DNA of 59,462 bases from an uncultured Thiocystis sp. (GCF_903866365.1 NZ_CAIPNF010000054.1:1-59462), one strand, 5' to 3'. Shown: positions 9,266 to 18,932, counted from the stretch's first letter. A program made the numbers and translations. The notes: generated by a model from the sequence alone, not told the origin.

Positions 9266-10210
9266 TCAGGTCGCTGACTCAGCGATATTCAGTGTCAGGT
9301 CGTGCTCGGCCTCGCCCAGCATCGCGCTGATGCGATCGCCCTCCCGGGCGGTGGCGGTGACGAGGTGCAACCTTGGCGCGACCGAGCCCAGCGTCTGACG
9401 CTGCGCCGCCAACGCGGTGCGCAGGGTCGTTTCAAGCAAGCGAACCTTCAGGCCATTGTGCGCCAACAGCACGCCAAAGTGTTCCACGCCGAGCCGAAAC
9501 AGCAGGGTGCCGCCGCCCAATGCCTCATACAGACTCTCCACGATTCGGTTGAGCACATCACCGGCCGTCCTAACCTCAAGCGCGCTCAATCCCGTCAGGC
9601 TGAAGCAGACGATAACCAGCGGGAACACGGCATTTCCTTGCAGACTGTCGAGCCGGGTTTCAACCTGCGCGCGGCTGTTCATCTGCCAGTGTTTATCGAG
9701 CGCGTTAGTCCACATCATGCGCTCAACGCATTGGGCCTCCTTCCCCGCCAGTTGCCGCGTCTCGTACAGAAAGCGCAGCACCCGTTCGGTCTGGTCGGCC
9801 GCCTCGAGACAACCCTGACGGCGACCGGCCTCATGGCGGCGCAACACCGCCCGCACCCGCTCGTTGAGTTCCTGAGGATGAAACGGCTTGGTGATGTAAT
9901 CGTCCGCGCCCTTGGACAGACCCGCGAGTTTGTCGATCGCATAGGTTCTGGCGGTGACGAAAATGAAGGGAATATCGGCGGTTTGCGGATTGTCGGCCAA
10001 GAGCGTCCGTAACTCCATGCCGTTCATGTGCGGCATCTGCATATCGCAGACGATGAGATCCGGCCGGTCCTGCTTCGCCCGCTCCAGCCCCGAGGTGCCA
10101 TCGGCGGCGGTCATCACCTCGAAGCCGAAGCGCTGCATGATCACGCGCGTGGCCAGCAACTGGTGCGGATCGTCGTCGACGATTAAGATGGAGTTGACGA
10201 TTTTTGTCAT
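9266..10210 (-). CDS. Response regulator with a degenerate GGDEF-like domain
   Basis: 314 residues. Residues 1-125 are a canonical receiver: ILIVDDDPHQL, Asp in LIVCDMQMPHMNG, FVTART, ITKPFHPQEL. Residues about 140-300 look like a decayed diguanylate cyclase. The usual signature position reads FRLGVEHFGVLLA where an active enzyme has R-x-GGDEF-x-x-L, so the catalytic Gly-Gly-Asp/Glu is lost. I expect no c-di-GMP synthesis; such domains can still bind nucleotides or proteins. The stop sits a few bases before the start of the hybrid kinase, suggesting one transcript. Its receiver closely resembles that of the protein at 5729-6145. The fold call for the C-terminal half is moderately certain. Confidence 0.82.
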   Translation of the reverse strand: MTKIVNSILIVDDDPHQLLATRVIMQRFGFEVMTAADGTSGLERAKQDRPDLIVCDMQMPHMNGMELRTLLADNPQTADIPFIFVTARTYAIDKLAGLSKGADDYITKPFHPQELNERVRAVLRRHEAGRRQGCLEAADQTERVLRFLYETRQLAGKEAQCVERMMWTNALDKHWQMNSRAQVETRLDSLQGNAVFPLVIVCFSLTGLSALEVRTAGDVLNRIVESLYEALGGGTLLFRLGVEHFGVLLAHNGLKVRLLETTLRTALAAQRQTLGSVAPRLHLVTATAREGDRISAMLGEAEHDLTLNIAESAT

Positions 10211-10302
10211 GGTTCTTCCTCACTCGGCGGCGCGCGGCACGCTCTGCGTTTCATCGGTATAAGGCGATTTTCGGGAATCAGTTTCCCAACTCAGTCTTGT
10301 AC

Positions 10303-10320
10303 GGGCGACTTAAGTCGCCC
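10303..10320. repeat. Perfect 18-bp palindrome between signalling genes
   Basis: GGGCGACTTAAGTCGCCC is perfectly self-complementary over 18 bases. It lies in the 142-bp gap between the large kinase gene (stop at 10353) and the REC/GGDEF-like gene (start at 10210). It could be a dimeric regulator operator or a cruciform-type dispersed repeat. No T-run follows on either strand, so it is not a typical intrinsic terminator. Confidence 0.6.
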
Positions 10321-10352
10321 CTCCATCGGGAGGTCCTTTTCCGGCAATCGCC

Positions 10353-13300
10353 TCACGGGTCTCGGGCGGCCTCCCGCCCCGACGCGGCATGGCGGCACGC
10401 CTCGCCGATCGCGCGCATGAGCCGGTCGGGATCCAGCGGTTTTGGCAGGATCAATGGCCATCGCTCCACGGCCTCAAGACGATGGGGTTGCAAATCCTGG
10501 CCGGTCATCAAAATGACCGGCAAGTCCGGGCGCTCGCGCGCGAGAGTGCGGAACAGGTCGATCCCATCGAGCACCGGCATGGCGATATCCGACAGCACCA
10601 GGTCGACATCCGGCGCTTGTCGCAAGCGCTCCAGACCGGCCGCGCCGTGCTCGGCGGCGACGAACCGGATGCCTTGCAGCGTCAACAGCCGACCGACCGA
10701 CTCGCGCACCCGCGGATCGTCCTCGACCAGCAGCACCCGCAACCCCGCGACCGCGGTCGGCACGATCGGCCTGGCCACGGGCGCGGACGGCGCGACGGGT
10801 TCGCTCGCGTCGATGGGCAACAACAGGCGGAACTCGCTCCCCTCGCCCAGGTGCGACACGACCGCCAGCGCGGCGCCGGTACGGATGACGAATTCCTGCA
10901 CCATGAACAATCCGAGTCCATGGCCGCGCTGCTTGGCCTTGGTCGAGAACAGCGGCTCGAAGATGCGTTCCAGGGTCTCGGGACGCATGCCGTGGCCGGT
11001 ATCGCTGACGCGGATTTCGAGATGCGCGCCGGGCGGCGGCTCGCCCAGACGCGGGGCCAGCACGGGCGCCGCGCTCACCCGGCAGGCTTCCAGCGACAAT
11101 TGGCCGCCGTCGGGCATCGCATCGCGGGCATTGAGTACCAGGTTGAGCAGGGCCGCCTGCAGGAAGGCGCCATTGCTGGACGCGAACAGCCCGTCCTCGG
11201 TCCAGATCCGCGCATCGAGGAAACTCGGCAACAACTGCCGCAGGATCGCCGTCAGCTCGTCGAACACCTGGCGCAGCGCGACCCGTTCGCACGCAATCCC
11301 GCCCGCCCGGCTCAGCGAGAGCATCCCGGCGGTGATGATCTTGGCGTGCCCGAGCGCGCTCCGGGTCTCGCCCAGGATCTCGGCGACTTCCGGGTCGGTG
11401 CCCTCGCCGCGCAGCGTATCGTCCAGATAGTAGAGGTTGGCGTCGATCACCCCGAGCAGATTGTTGAAATCGTGCGCGATGCCGCTGGCGAGATAACCAA
11501 TGGTCTCGCGCTCGCGGGCGGTCTCCAGGTCGCGCTGAAGTCGCAGGTTGTCGGCCTGGGTCGCCAATTTTTCGGTAATGTCCTCGACGATGCCGACCAC
11601 CAGCGGCGGCTCGCCCTCGACCGTTGGCATTAGCGTGACCCGCAGATCGCCCCAGACGACCTCGCCATTCGGACGGACATAGCGTTTATTCATCCGGTAG
11701 CCACGGTGCTGCCCCGAGAGGAGCGCCATGAAGCGCCCTAACTCCTCGGCGAGATCCTCGGGATGGCTCATCTCATCGACGCAGCGACCGAGCACCCCGG
11801 CGAGGTCGCGCCCAACCAGGGTGGCGAACGTCTGATTCGCGTAGCTCAGGCGTCTTTCACCGTCGCCGATCGCGATCGCCATCGGCGCATGGTCGAAGAC
11901 GGTGCGCAGACGCCGCTCGCTGGCGGCGAGCCGGTCGATCGACTCCTGCCGCTCGGTGATGTCCTGATCGGCGCCGCGATAGCCGAGCAGCGCGCCATCC
12001 GCGTCGAAAAACGGCTGGCCGTGGGTGAGCAGCCAGACCCGGCGTCCGTCGCGGTGCTCGGCAACATTGACGAAATCCTGCAGCAGTGCGTGACGGGCGA
12101 AGACCGCGAGCCCTTGCTGCTGGAGCGTCGCGCGGTCGGCGGCGGGCGCCAGCTCGTAGAAATGGCGTTTTCCGACCAGTTCGCCCGGTCGCCACCCGAG
12201 CACCGGCTCGGCCAGCGGACCGACATAGGTGTAAAGCCCTTGCGCGTCGACCTCCCAGGCAAAGGAGCGGGTCTGTTCCGCGAGCCGATCGTAATGCGCG
12301 AGACTCTCGCGCAGTTCGCGATCGGTGCGCTCGCGCTGGATCGCGCTGGTCAGCAGATTGGCATACACCCGCAGAAAATCGCGCTTGTTCGTGCTCCAGC
12401 GATGCGGCAGGCGCACCGCGTCGAGACCGACGATCCCCAGCAACCGACCGCCGTGGATCAGGGGCATCAGCAACAGCGAGCGCGTTTCCGGAGACGCCAG
12501 CCGGGCGCATTCGTCGACCCAGTCGGCGGACAGCTCGGGCACATTGGGCAGACTCACCGTCGCATTGGCGCGCAGTTGTTGCAGGATGGCCGGGAAACCC
12601 GCTAGCGCCATCCCCTGGCCGTGCGCGCGCCGTGGCGCCACGTCGGCGGCCGTCCATTCATGAGTCTTGCTCAGGGTGTCGGTCCGTTCGTCGACGAGAC
12701 ACACAAAGGCGCGGTCGAGATGATGCCCCAAGTGCCCCAATGAACGCGCGATGCAGGCATCGAGTCCAGCCGGCGGCAGGTTGACCAGTTCGCCAGCCAG
12801 ATCGACCAGCAGGCGATCCAGCGACTCGCGCCGTTTCAGTTCGAGCTTGGCGGAGTGGCGTTCGCTGATGTCGCTATGGGTGCCCGCGAAGATCTGTGGC
12901 CGACCCATGGCATCGCGCGTGACCACGCGTCCCTCGGCGCTCACCCAGACCCAGTGACCGTCGCGGTGGCGCATCCGCAGTTCGCAGACATAGTGGTCGG
13001 ACTGACTGCTCAGGTGCGCGGCCACTCGCTCCTCGCTGACCAGGAGATCGTCGGGGTGTACCAGTTGCCGCCAGGTCGCGAGCGAGGTCGGCGCCAACTC
13101 CGCGAGCCGATAGCCGCAGATCCCAGCCCAGCGCTCGTTGAACACCACCTCGTCGGTCTCCAGGTTGCGTTCCCAGGTGCCCATGCGGGTACCGTCGATG
13201 ACATTGGTCAGGCGCTGGCGTTCGCGCGCGAGCGCCTCTTCGGCGTTCCGGAGATGGCTCTGGTCGAACAAATAGCCGCGAATCTCGACCACCCGATCCC

Positions 13301-15221
13301 GCGCGTCGCGCACCAGCTTGGTGAAGGCGTAAAACCAGCGATACTCGCCGGTGTCAAGCCTGAGCCGATAGGATTGCTCGAAGCCATCGCGATGCTGCTC
13401 GATATGCCCCGCGGTCTCCGCGACAACCCCCGCCAGATCGTCCGGATGAATCAACGCCGCGTACCGGAAGGTGTCGGCCATCATCTCTGCGGGCGGATAG
13501 CCGAGAATGTCGGCCACGTTGCTGGAAACCAAGTGCACCGGCCAATCCTCGCTGGCGCCCCAGATGATGGTAAACACCGGCCCGGCGGAGAACAGATCGC
13601 GCTCGGCGCGCAACGCGTCGCGTGCCGCCAGTTCGTCGCTGAGATCCTTGCAGACACCGAACAGACAGTCCTGGCCATTCCATTGCCCCCGCCAGATTCG
13701 CGCGGCGACCGGAATCCGGTCGCCCTCCCGGGTCACCAAGGGCAGAGCGCAGGTGTCGCGCATACCTACTCGCAACGTGACCAGAGCCAGACAAGCCTCG
13801 CACTCCTGACACCGCTCCGCCGGGCGCAGCGCCATGATCGTCATCTCCGTCAGTGCCTCGGCGCGATACCCGAGCGTGCGTTCGACCGCCGGATTGACCG
13901 CGAGAATCCGTCCCTCGGGCGTCATCACGAAGATCAGATCGCCCATGCTGTCGAAAAAGGCGCGGAAATTGAGTCGCTCGCGGTCGAGCGCGCGGAAGCT
14001 GGCGTCCAGCGAGTTGGCGATCGCGGTCAGCGTGGTCGCCAATTGGTCCGTTTCGACGAACAGGCTGGGCGGCGGCGCGATCCAGGGCGCGCGCTCGCGC
14101 AGGGCCGCCGGCAGCGCGTGCGCGCTGGCGTTGAGATGCCGCAGCAGGCGCGACAGATGGCGGCTGCCGATCCAGGCGACGAGCAGGGCGATCAGCGTCA
14201 GGAGCGTCAGCGTTTGCATCGCCTCCATCACTGCTCGCTGGGAGCGCTCGATCAGCGAGGCCGCGCTGACCGAGACGATCAAGGCACCGCCGGCATGGGG
14301 CAAGGCGAGTTCGTAATGCGCCTCGCGATAGCGTTTCATGCGCGAACCCTGTCCCGTCAGATGGTCGGGCAGGTGCAGACGCGCCACGCCATCGGTTGGC
14401 GTGACGTCGCTGGCTGGCGCCAGGCGGACTTGCGGCTCTTCATACCCCAGCAGATCCGCGCCGAACAGCCGACGTAAGGCATTCAGCGCGGGGGATGTCG
14501 GAGCGGTGGCGAACTCGGCGGGCGGCATCGCGTCGAGTTCGCGTGCCACCAGGTGGGCAAAGAGATGAAGCCGCTGGCCGAGCCGCGTCTCCAGCTCGGC
14601 GGTAAACAGCCGGTTGTCGGCGAAGGCGATCAGGAGCCCCGGCAGTAGGATGCCTGCCAGCAGGGTGGCGAAGTGGAAATCGACGATCGGCACCCCGCTG
14701 CGCGGTTGGCGGACCAGCACGACCAGCAGCAGGATCAAGCTCGCCAGGGCCGCGTTGAAAATGCCGTTGAGCGGTTGTTTCAGTGCAATCAGCAGGGTTT
14801 GCGACCCGTTCAAGCCGAGTCCGAGACGATAGAACCACAGCACCAGCGGTACGCCGACAAGTAGCCAGAACGCCACGCTGGCGACGGCCAGCGGCAGCGC
14901 TGGTCGGCCGCGCCGCCGGGCCAGCGCGCGCAGCCCGCCGATGACCACGATTTCGGCGACGAAGATGATCAGCGCATAGGGATGACCCCACAGCAACAGG
15001 GTGTAAGCCCCGCCCGCGGCGGCGACCAGCAGGGCGGGGCCAAACCCGAGCCAGACCAGCGCCAGCAGCGCGGCCACGGAGCCAAACAGCAGTTCGACCC
15101 CGAAAAACAGCGAGAGCGGAAAGGCATTCGCGGCCACCGCCGCGCCCGCGAGCAGAGCCGTGAAGAGTGCGCGACGCGCGGCGCTGGCCGAGACCTCGGG
15201 TCCAGGATGGGGGGTAGTCAT
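10353..15221 (-). CDS. Membrane hybrid sensor histidine kinase (TM, PAS x5, GAF, HisKA, HATPase, REC)
   Basis: Very large (1622 residues) sensor kinase. The ATG at 15221 has GGAGG 6 bases upstream. The N-terminus has about seven hydrophobic segments (residues 15-215), then a predicted extracytoplasmic loop and one more segment near 335. The cytoplasmic part reads PAS (about 420-540), PAS (560-680), PAS/PAC (690-810), GAF (815-990), PAS (1000-1120), PAS (1125-1245), HisKA, ATPase and REC. The phospho-His lies in GIAHDFNNLLG, the HDFNN (NtrB-like) class. The N box is LLNLVLNARDAMP and G1 is VSDTGHGM. The receiver Asp is in LVLSDIAMPVLDG. Two PAS modules closely resemble those of the kinase at 6209-9262. 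The ligand cannot be told from sequence. Confidence 0.93.
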   Translation of the reverse strand: MTTPHPGPEVSASAARRALFTALLAGAAVAANAFPLSLFFGVELLFGSVAALLALVWLGFGPALLVAAAGGAYTLLLWGHPYALIIFVAEIVVIGGLRALARRRGRPALPLAVASVAFWLLVGVPLVLWFYRLGLGLNGSQTLLIALKQPLNGIFNAALASLILLLVVLVRQPRSGVPIVDFHFATLLAGILLPGLLIAFADNRLFTAELETRLGQRLHLFAHLVARELDAMPPAEFATAPTSPALNALRRLFGADLLGYEEPQVRLAPASDVTPTDGVARLHLPDHLTGQGSRMKRYREAHYELALPHAGGALIVSVSAASLIERSQRAVMEAMQTLTLLTLIALLVAWIGSRHLSRLLRHLNASAHALPAALRERAPWIAPPPSLFVETDQLATTLTAIANSLDASFRALDRERLNFRAFFDSMGDLIFVMTPEGRILAVNPAVERTLGYRAEALTEMTIMALRPAERCQECEACLALVTLRVGMRDTCALPLVTREGDRIPVAARIWRGQWNGQDCLFGVCKDLSDELAARDALRAERDLFSAGPVFTIIWGASEDWPVHLVSSNVADILGYPPAEMMADTFRYAALIHPDDLAGVVAETAGHIEQHRDGFEQSYRLRLDTGEYRWFYAFTKLVRDARDRVVEIRGYLFDQSHLRNAEEALARERQRLTNVIDGTRMGTWERNLETDEVVFNERWAGICGYRLAELAPTSLATWRQLVHPDDLLVSEERVAAHLSSQSDHYVCELRMRHRDGHWVWVSAEGRVVTRDAMGRPQIFAGTHSDISERHSAKLELKRRESLDRLLVDLAGELVNLPPAGLDACIARSLGHLGHHLDRAFVCLVDERTDTLSKTHEWTAADVAPRRAHGQGMALAGFPAILQQLRANATVSLPNVPELSADWVDECARLASPETRSLLLMPLIHGGRLLGIVGLDAVRLPHRWSTNKRDFLRVYANLLTSAIQRERTDRELRESLAHYDRLAEQTRSFAWEVDAQGLYTYVGPLAEPVLGWRPGELVGKRHFYELAPAADRATLQQQGLAVFARHALLQDFVNVAEHRDGRRVWLLTHGQPFFDADGALLGYRGADQDITERQESIDRLAASERRLRTVFDHAPMAIAIGDGERRLSYANQTFATLVGRDLAGVLGRCVDEMSHPEDLAEELGRFMALLSGQHRGYRMNKRYVRPNGEVVWGDLRVTLMPTVEGEPPLVVGIVEDITEKLATQADNLRLQRDLETARERETIGYLASGIAHDFNNLLGVIDANLYYLDDTLRGEGTDPEVAEILGETRSALGHAKIITAGMLSLSRAGGIACERVALRQVFDELTAILRQLLPSFLDARIWTEDGLFASSNGAFLQAALLNLVLNARDAMPDGGQLSLEACRVSAAPVLAPRLGEPPPGAHLEIRVSDTGHGMRPETLERIFEPLFSTKAKQRGHGLGLFMVQEFVIRTGAALAVVSHLGEGSEFRLLLPIDASEPVAPSAPVARPIVPTAVAGLRVLLVEDDPRVRESVGRLLTLQGIRFVAAEHGAAGLERLRQAPDVDLVLSDIAMPVLDGIDLFRTLARERPDLPVILMTGQDLQPHRLEAVERWPLILPKPLDPDRLMRAIGEACRHAASGREAARDP

Positions 15222-15435
15222 CAAGATCCTCCGTGAAAAAACGTAAACCCTGTCCGGGCTTGTCGAAGGGGACGAACGGGGAATCCTCAGGCTCGGCGCT
15301 GACGCCGTTCATCGTGCGACCCTGCGGCGCCGCTCAGGATCGCCACGAACGGCTGCAGGAGGCGGCGAACGGCTTCATGCTCTCCACGAAGGGATACCCT
15401 CTGGATCGGCGCTTTCCTGGAAATCGCCTTATCGC

Positions 15436-16665
15436 TCAAGCCTGAAGATCGCAGACGTCGAAGGCGTCGAAGGCGCTGGCGCTCAAGCGCGACGCCGCGA
15501 CCAGCCGCTCGATCGCCGCTAGCTCGCCGGGTCGGCCGAACAGATACCCTTGGGCGAATTCCAGCCCGGCGCTGAACAGCAGGTCGCGCTGGGCCTCGGT
15601 CTCGACGCCCTCGGCGATCATCTTCAGGCCGAGACGCTGACCGAGCCCAATGATCGCCAGCAGGACGGTCATGGCCTTCATGGAGACGAACATCTCCGAG
15701 ACGAAGCTGATATCGATTTTCAGGGTATTGACGGGAAACTCCGCGAGGTCGCGCAGGGAGGCGTAACCGGTGCCAAAATCGTCGATCGCCAGCGACGCGC
15801 CCAGCAGTTGAATCTGGGCGGCGGCGGTCTGTAACAAGCGCCGGTCGTGACAGACCGTGGTTTCAGCCACCTCCACGGTGACGCGACAGCAGTCCTTGAG
15901 TCCGGTCACGAGCGGTTGCAACAGGTCGCTGACCTCACCCCGTTCAAGGGCGACGCGCGACAGATTCACCGCGAGAAAGTTGAGCTCCAGCGGCCGCAGC
16001 CGCTCCTTGAGGGCGATGACCCGACGCAAGAGCGCCTTCGTCATCGGCGTAATCAAACCGGTTGCCTCGGCCAGCGGGATGAAGTCGGCGGCGTTCATCA
16101 GGGAACCGTCCGCCAGGCGCAACCGCGCCAGCACCTCAACGCCGCACGGACTCCCATCCACCAAGGAAACGATGGGTTGAAAGGCCGGCTCCACGCCGCC
16201 GGCCGCGATGCGCTCGGCCAGCATGGCGGCATCCAGCCGGATGAGCGAGGCGTCGGCCGGGCCGGGCTGGCGCTCGGGAGGCTGGGCGGCGGGCGGAAGC
16301 ACGGGCGGCGGATCGAGCAGCGGCAGCAGATCGCTCGCCAGCAGCGCCTTGGAGACCAGGCCACGGATTTCAACGCCGCGCGCCTTCGCGATCCGCTGCG
16401 CGGTGTCGAGCAGATCGTCGCCGTATCCCGACAGGAACACGACCGGCAAAGCGATCTGTTCATCGGCCAGCCACTCGATCACATCGAGACCGCTCTCCTG
16501 CCCCAATCCGAGATCGAGCAGCAAGAGATCCGGCACCTTGGCGGCCACGGCGGTCTTGCACGCCTTGATCGATGTGCAGAACTCGAAGCGATGTCCCTGA
16601 CGCTGCACCAAACGTCGCAACGTGGACTCCATGCGAGGTTCGTCATCGAGATACAGAATATGCAT
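15436..16665 (-). CDS. REC-EAL protein, probable c-di-GMP phosphodiesterase
   Basis: 409 residues. Residues 1-115 form a receiver (ILYLDDEPRMES, Asp in LLLLDLGLGQESG). After a Pro-rich linker, residues about 140-395 form an EAL domain that would hydrolyse c-di-GMP to pGpG. Catalytic motifs are largely kept: EVLARL in the EAL position, NLS, EVAET in place of EITES, DDFGTGYASL followed by LKID, AEGVET, and QGYLFGRP. Activity is therefore plausible. It is transcribed in the same direction as the kinase upstream (10353-15221 lies downstream of it), with about 214 bp between them. It pairs conceptually with the GGDEF regulator at 57 kb. The final 20 residues (SASAFDAFDVCDL) are not part of the domain. 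Confidence 0.9.
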   Translation of the reverse strand: MHILYLDDEPRMESTLRRLVQRQGHRFEFCTSIKACKTAVAAKVPDLLLLDLGLGQESGLDVIEWLADEQIALPVVFLSGYGDDLLDTAQRIAKARGVEIRGLVSKALLASDLLPLLDPPPVLPPAAQPPERQPGPADASLIRLDAAMLAERIAAGGVEPAFQPIVSLVDGSPCGVEVLARLRLADGSLMNAADFIPLAEATGLITPMTKALLRRVIALKERLRPLELNFLAVNLSRVALERGEVSDLLQPLVTGLKDCCRVTVEVAETTVCHDRRLLQTAAAQIQLLGASLAIDDFGTGYASLRDLAEFPVNTLKIDISFVSEMFVSMKAMTVLLAIIGLGQRLGLKMIAEGVETEAQRDLLFSAGLEFAQGYLFGRPGELAAIERLVAASRLSASAFDAFDVCDLQA

Positions 16666-16922
16666 GTAGACCGATCTCCAAAAAAGGGGCGGCGAAAAGA
16701 TCGAACAGGATGGGGGCGCCGGCGCGGTCGGTGCGCATCAAGCCCCGCATAAAACGCGAACACAATGACACCGACCGGCGGATGGTCAGGCTTCTCGATC
16801 CATATTACATCTGCCGGATAGCGACAAAGGCAAGTAAAGGTTTGTAAAGGGTCTTGAAAGCGTGAAATCCGTTCCGGATGCGCGCCTGCGCGCCGGTATG
16901 CGTTTAGCCCTTTCCTTGGAGC

Positions 16923-16972
16923 GAGGGCGTCCCGCCCTCCACGTCAGGCTGAAACGAGGGCGGGACGCCCTC
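16923..16972. repeat. Perfect 17-bp inverted repeat (REP-like)
   Basis: The gap 16666-17014 (349 bp) has no gene that I can support. It does contain GAGGGCGTCCCGCCCTC at 16923-16939 and its exact reverse complement at 16956-16972, with 16 bases between. Each arm is itself a small hairpin (GAGGGC...GCCCTC). This is the form of a dispersed REP-type palindromic unit. It could also stop transcription leaving the OmpR-type regulator gene at 17015. Confidence 0.65.
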
Positions 16973-17014
16973 GTTCCCAGCAGGGGCTAAAACGGTTACG
17001 CGTCCTGGAAAACG

Positions 17015-17716
17015 TCACGGGATCGCGGGTGATGGCTCGACGGTCAGCCGGTACCCGTGACCGCGCATCGGCAGAATCGTCAGTTCCTGAAGGTTCGCCT
17101 CCCGCAACTTGCGCCGGATGCGCCCGATATGGACATCGACCGAACGATCGTGGGGGCTCCAATCGGTTCCCCGCCGAAGACTCGCGCGGCTGATCGAGCG
17201 CTCCTGATGGCGGATCAACTCGGCCAGGATGAGGGTCTCGGTTTCCGTCAGAAAGACGTCTTCGCCGCCCTCGTGGCAGAGCCGGCGTGTCCGCAAGTCC
17301 AGCGTCGCCGACCCGGCCCGCAACCGGCCATCGGATTCCAGGGCCTGACCGTGGCGGCGCAGCACCGCCCGGACGCGCGCGCGCAGCTCGGCGAGCGCCA
17401 CGGGCTTGATGAGATAGTCGTCGGCGCCCGCGTCGAGTCCCTCGACGCGATCCCGCAGATCGGCGCGTCCGCTGACGATGATCAGCCCCACCGTCGTCGT
17501 CGCGGCCAGTTCGCGGGCGAGATCCATTCCGTCCTCGGCGCCCAGATTGAGATCGAGCAGCACCAGCTCGGCGCCATGCGAGCGATACTGGAGACGCAAT
17601 TCGGTCCCGCAGGTGGCGACGGCGACCTGGTATCCATCGGCTTCCAGACAGCGCCGCATGACGTTGGCCAGGAGCGGATCGTCTTCGACGATAATGATGT
17701 TGATCGATGACGACAC
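17015..17716 (-). CDS. OmpR-family two-component response regulator
   Basis: About 233 residues from the GTG at 17716 (reading SSSINIIIVEDD). A longer frame starting from a TTG at 17791 adds 25 residues that do not look like protein. The receiver (residues 1-118) has VEDDPLL, the phospho-Asp in LVLLDLNLGAEDG, SGRA and the Lys in YLIKPV. The C-terminal winged helix (about 135-228) has ETETLILAELI, the recognition segment DRSVDVHIGRIRRKL and the wing RGHGYRL. It binds DNA as a dimer and controls transcription. No cognate kinase gene adjoins it. The large hybrid kinases nearby are HDFNN and hybrid types and are not obvious partners. Confidence 0.92.
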   Translation of the reverse strand: MSSSINIIIVEDDPLLANVMRRCLEADGYQVAVATCGTELRLQYRSHGAELVLLDLNLGAEDGMDLARELAATTTVGLIIVSGRADLRDRVEGLDAGADDYLIKPVALAELRARVRAVLRRHGQALESDGRLRAGSATLDLRTRRLCHEGGEDVFLTETETLILAELIRHQERSISRASLRRGTDWSPHDRSVDVHIGRIRRKLREANLQELTILPMRGHGYRLTVEPSPAIP

Positions 17717-17908
17717 AGCGATCTCGAATGGACGCGCTTTCGACACGCAAGCTTCGGGCGGGGATCGATTTGACAGAGGCGACAAAGGCAACAGAGGACG
17801 ATCCCGGGCGTAATGGCGCGAGGATCTCTGTCGCAGTGATGAGTGATTATTCTCTGGCGCTTAAAGCTTATCTACTCAAGCGATTGAAGTGAAATTGTTT
17901 TTTGTATT

Positions 17909-17996
<88 letters not shown>

Positions 17997-18211
17997 GGGC
18001 ATTGCGAAAACTCAAGGGAAACCCTTGGCTCCATCCAAATCGCCCATAGTTTAAGCATTGCATCATACCGCACGCCGAGCCTTTGCCCAACATCGATGAT
18101 GTCTTGCGCCGGCTGAATCATCAGGTATGCTTTCGGAACCGCACCCGTATCGACGGGTCTCATACTCGGTCACCACCCAATCGTTATTTGCTCAAGCGAG
18201 GAATGAACCAC

Positions 18212-18883
18212 ATGGCTAATCCAGGTATTTCAGTCGTCCGTGACGCCCAAGGGGCGATCTCGGCCAACAAAGTCCTCAAGAACACCTATCTGCTGCTGTC
18301 CGCAACGCTGGGATTCAGCGCGCTGACCGCCATGCTGTCCATTGCGCTGGCCATGCCGGCATGGACCTATCTGGCGTCCGTGATCGTCTCGATGGTGCTC
18401 GGGATTTTCGTGCTGCCCAGAACCGCGAATTCCGCGTCGGGCATCGGGGTGATTTTCCTGGTCACCGGCCTGCTCGGCTTTGGACTCGGCGCCATCCTGA
18501 CCCAGTATCTGGCCCTGCCGAATGGACCGCAAACCGTCGGTCTCGCCTTCGGCGGCACCGCCACCATCTTCCTGGGTCTGTCCGGTTATGCCCTGACCAG
18601 CAAGCGCGATTTCAGCTTCATGGGCGGCTTCATCTTCGCTGGCATGATGGTGGTGATGATCGCGATCATCGCTAACCTCTTCCTGCAGATGCCCGCGCTG
18701 TCGCTGGCCATCTCCTCCGCCATCATTCTGCTGATGAGCGGCTTCATCCTGTTCGACACGGGCCGGATCGCGCGGGGCGAGGAAACCAACTACATCATGG
18801 CGACCTATGGCATCTACCTGAGCATCTTCAACATCTTTATCAGCCTGTTGCAGATTCTCGGAATCATGGGCGGCGACGATTGA
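18212..18883 (+). CDS. yccA: YccA/Bax inhibitor-1 family inner membrane protein
   Basis: 223 residues with seven predicted membrane segments, the layout of the BI-1/YccA (UPF0005) family. The start at 18212 (MANPGISVV) has GAGGA about 9 bases upstream. The family's C-terminal pattern is visible: ILLMSGFILFDTGRIARGEE and NYIMATYGIYLSIFNIF, with paired Asp/Glu in the last helices. E. coli YccA associates with FtsH and protects SecY from its proteolysis; BI-1 proteins can leak Ca2+/H+. Which role applies here is not shown. A strong intrinsic terminator follows 25 bases after the stop, so it is probably a single-gene transcript. Confidence 0.92.
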   Translation: MANPGISVVRDAQGAISANKVLKNTYLLLSATLGFSALTAMLSIALAMPAWTYLASVIVSMVLGIFVLPRTANSASGIGVIFLVTGLLGFGLGAILTQYLALPNGPQTVGLAFGGTATIFLGLSGYALTSKRDFSFMGGFIFAGMMVVMIAIIANLFLQMPALSLAISSAIILLMSGFILFDTGRIARGEETNYIMATYGIYLSIFNIFISLLQILGIMGGDD

Positions 18884-18903
18884 ACGACCGCTGACGCATG
18901 ACC

Positions 18904-18932
18904 AAAAACCCCGGCCCCGCGCCGGGGTTTTT
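18904..18932 (+). terminator. Intrinsic terminator after yccA
   Basis: The 7-bp GC stem CCCCGGC (18909-18915) pairs with GCCGGGG (18921-18927) across a 5-base loop and is followed by TTTTT. Five A residues precede the stem, so it could also work on the minus strand. Confidence 0.9.
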
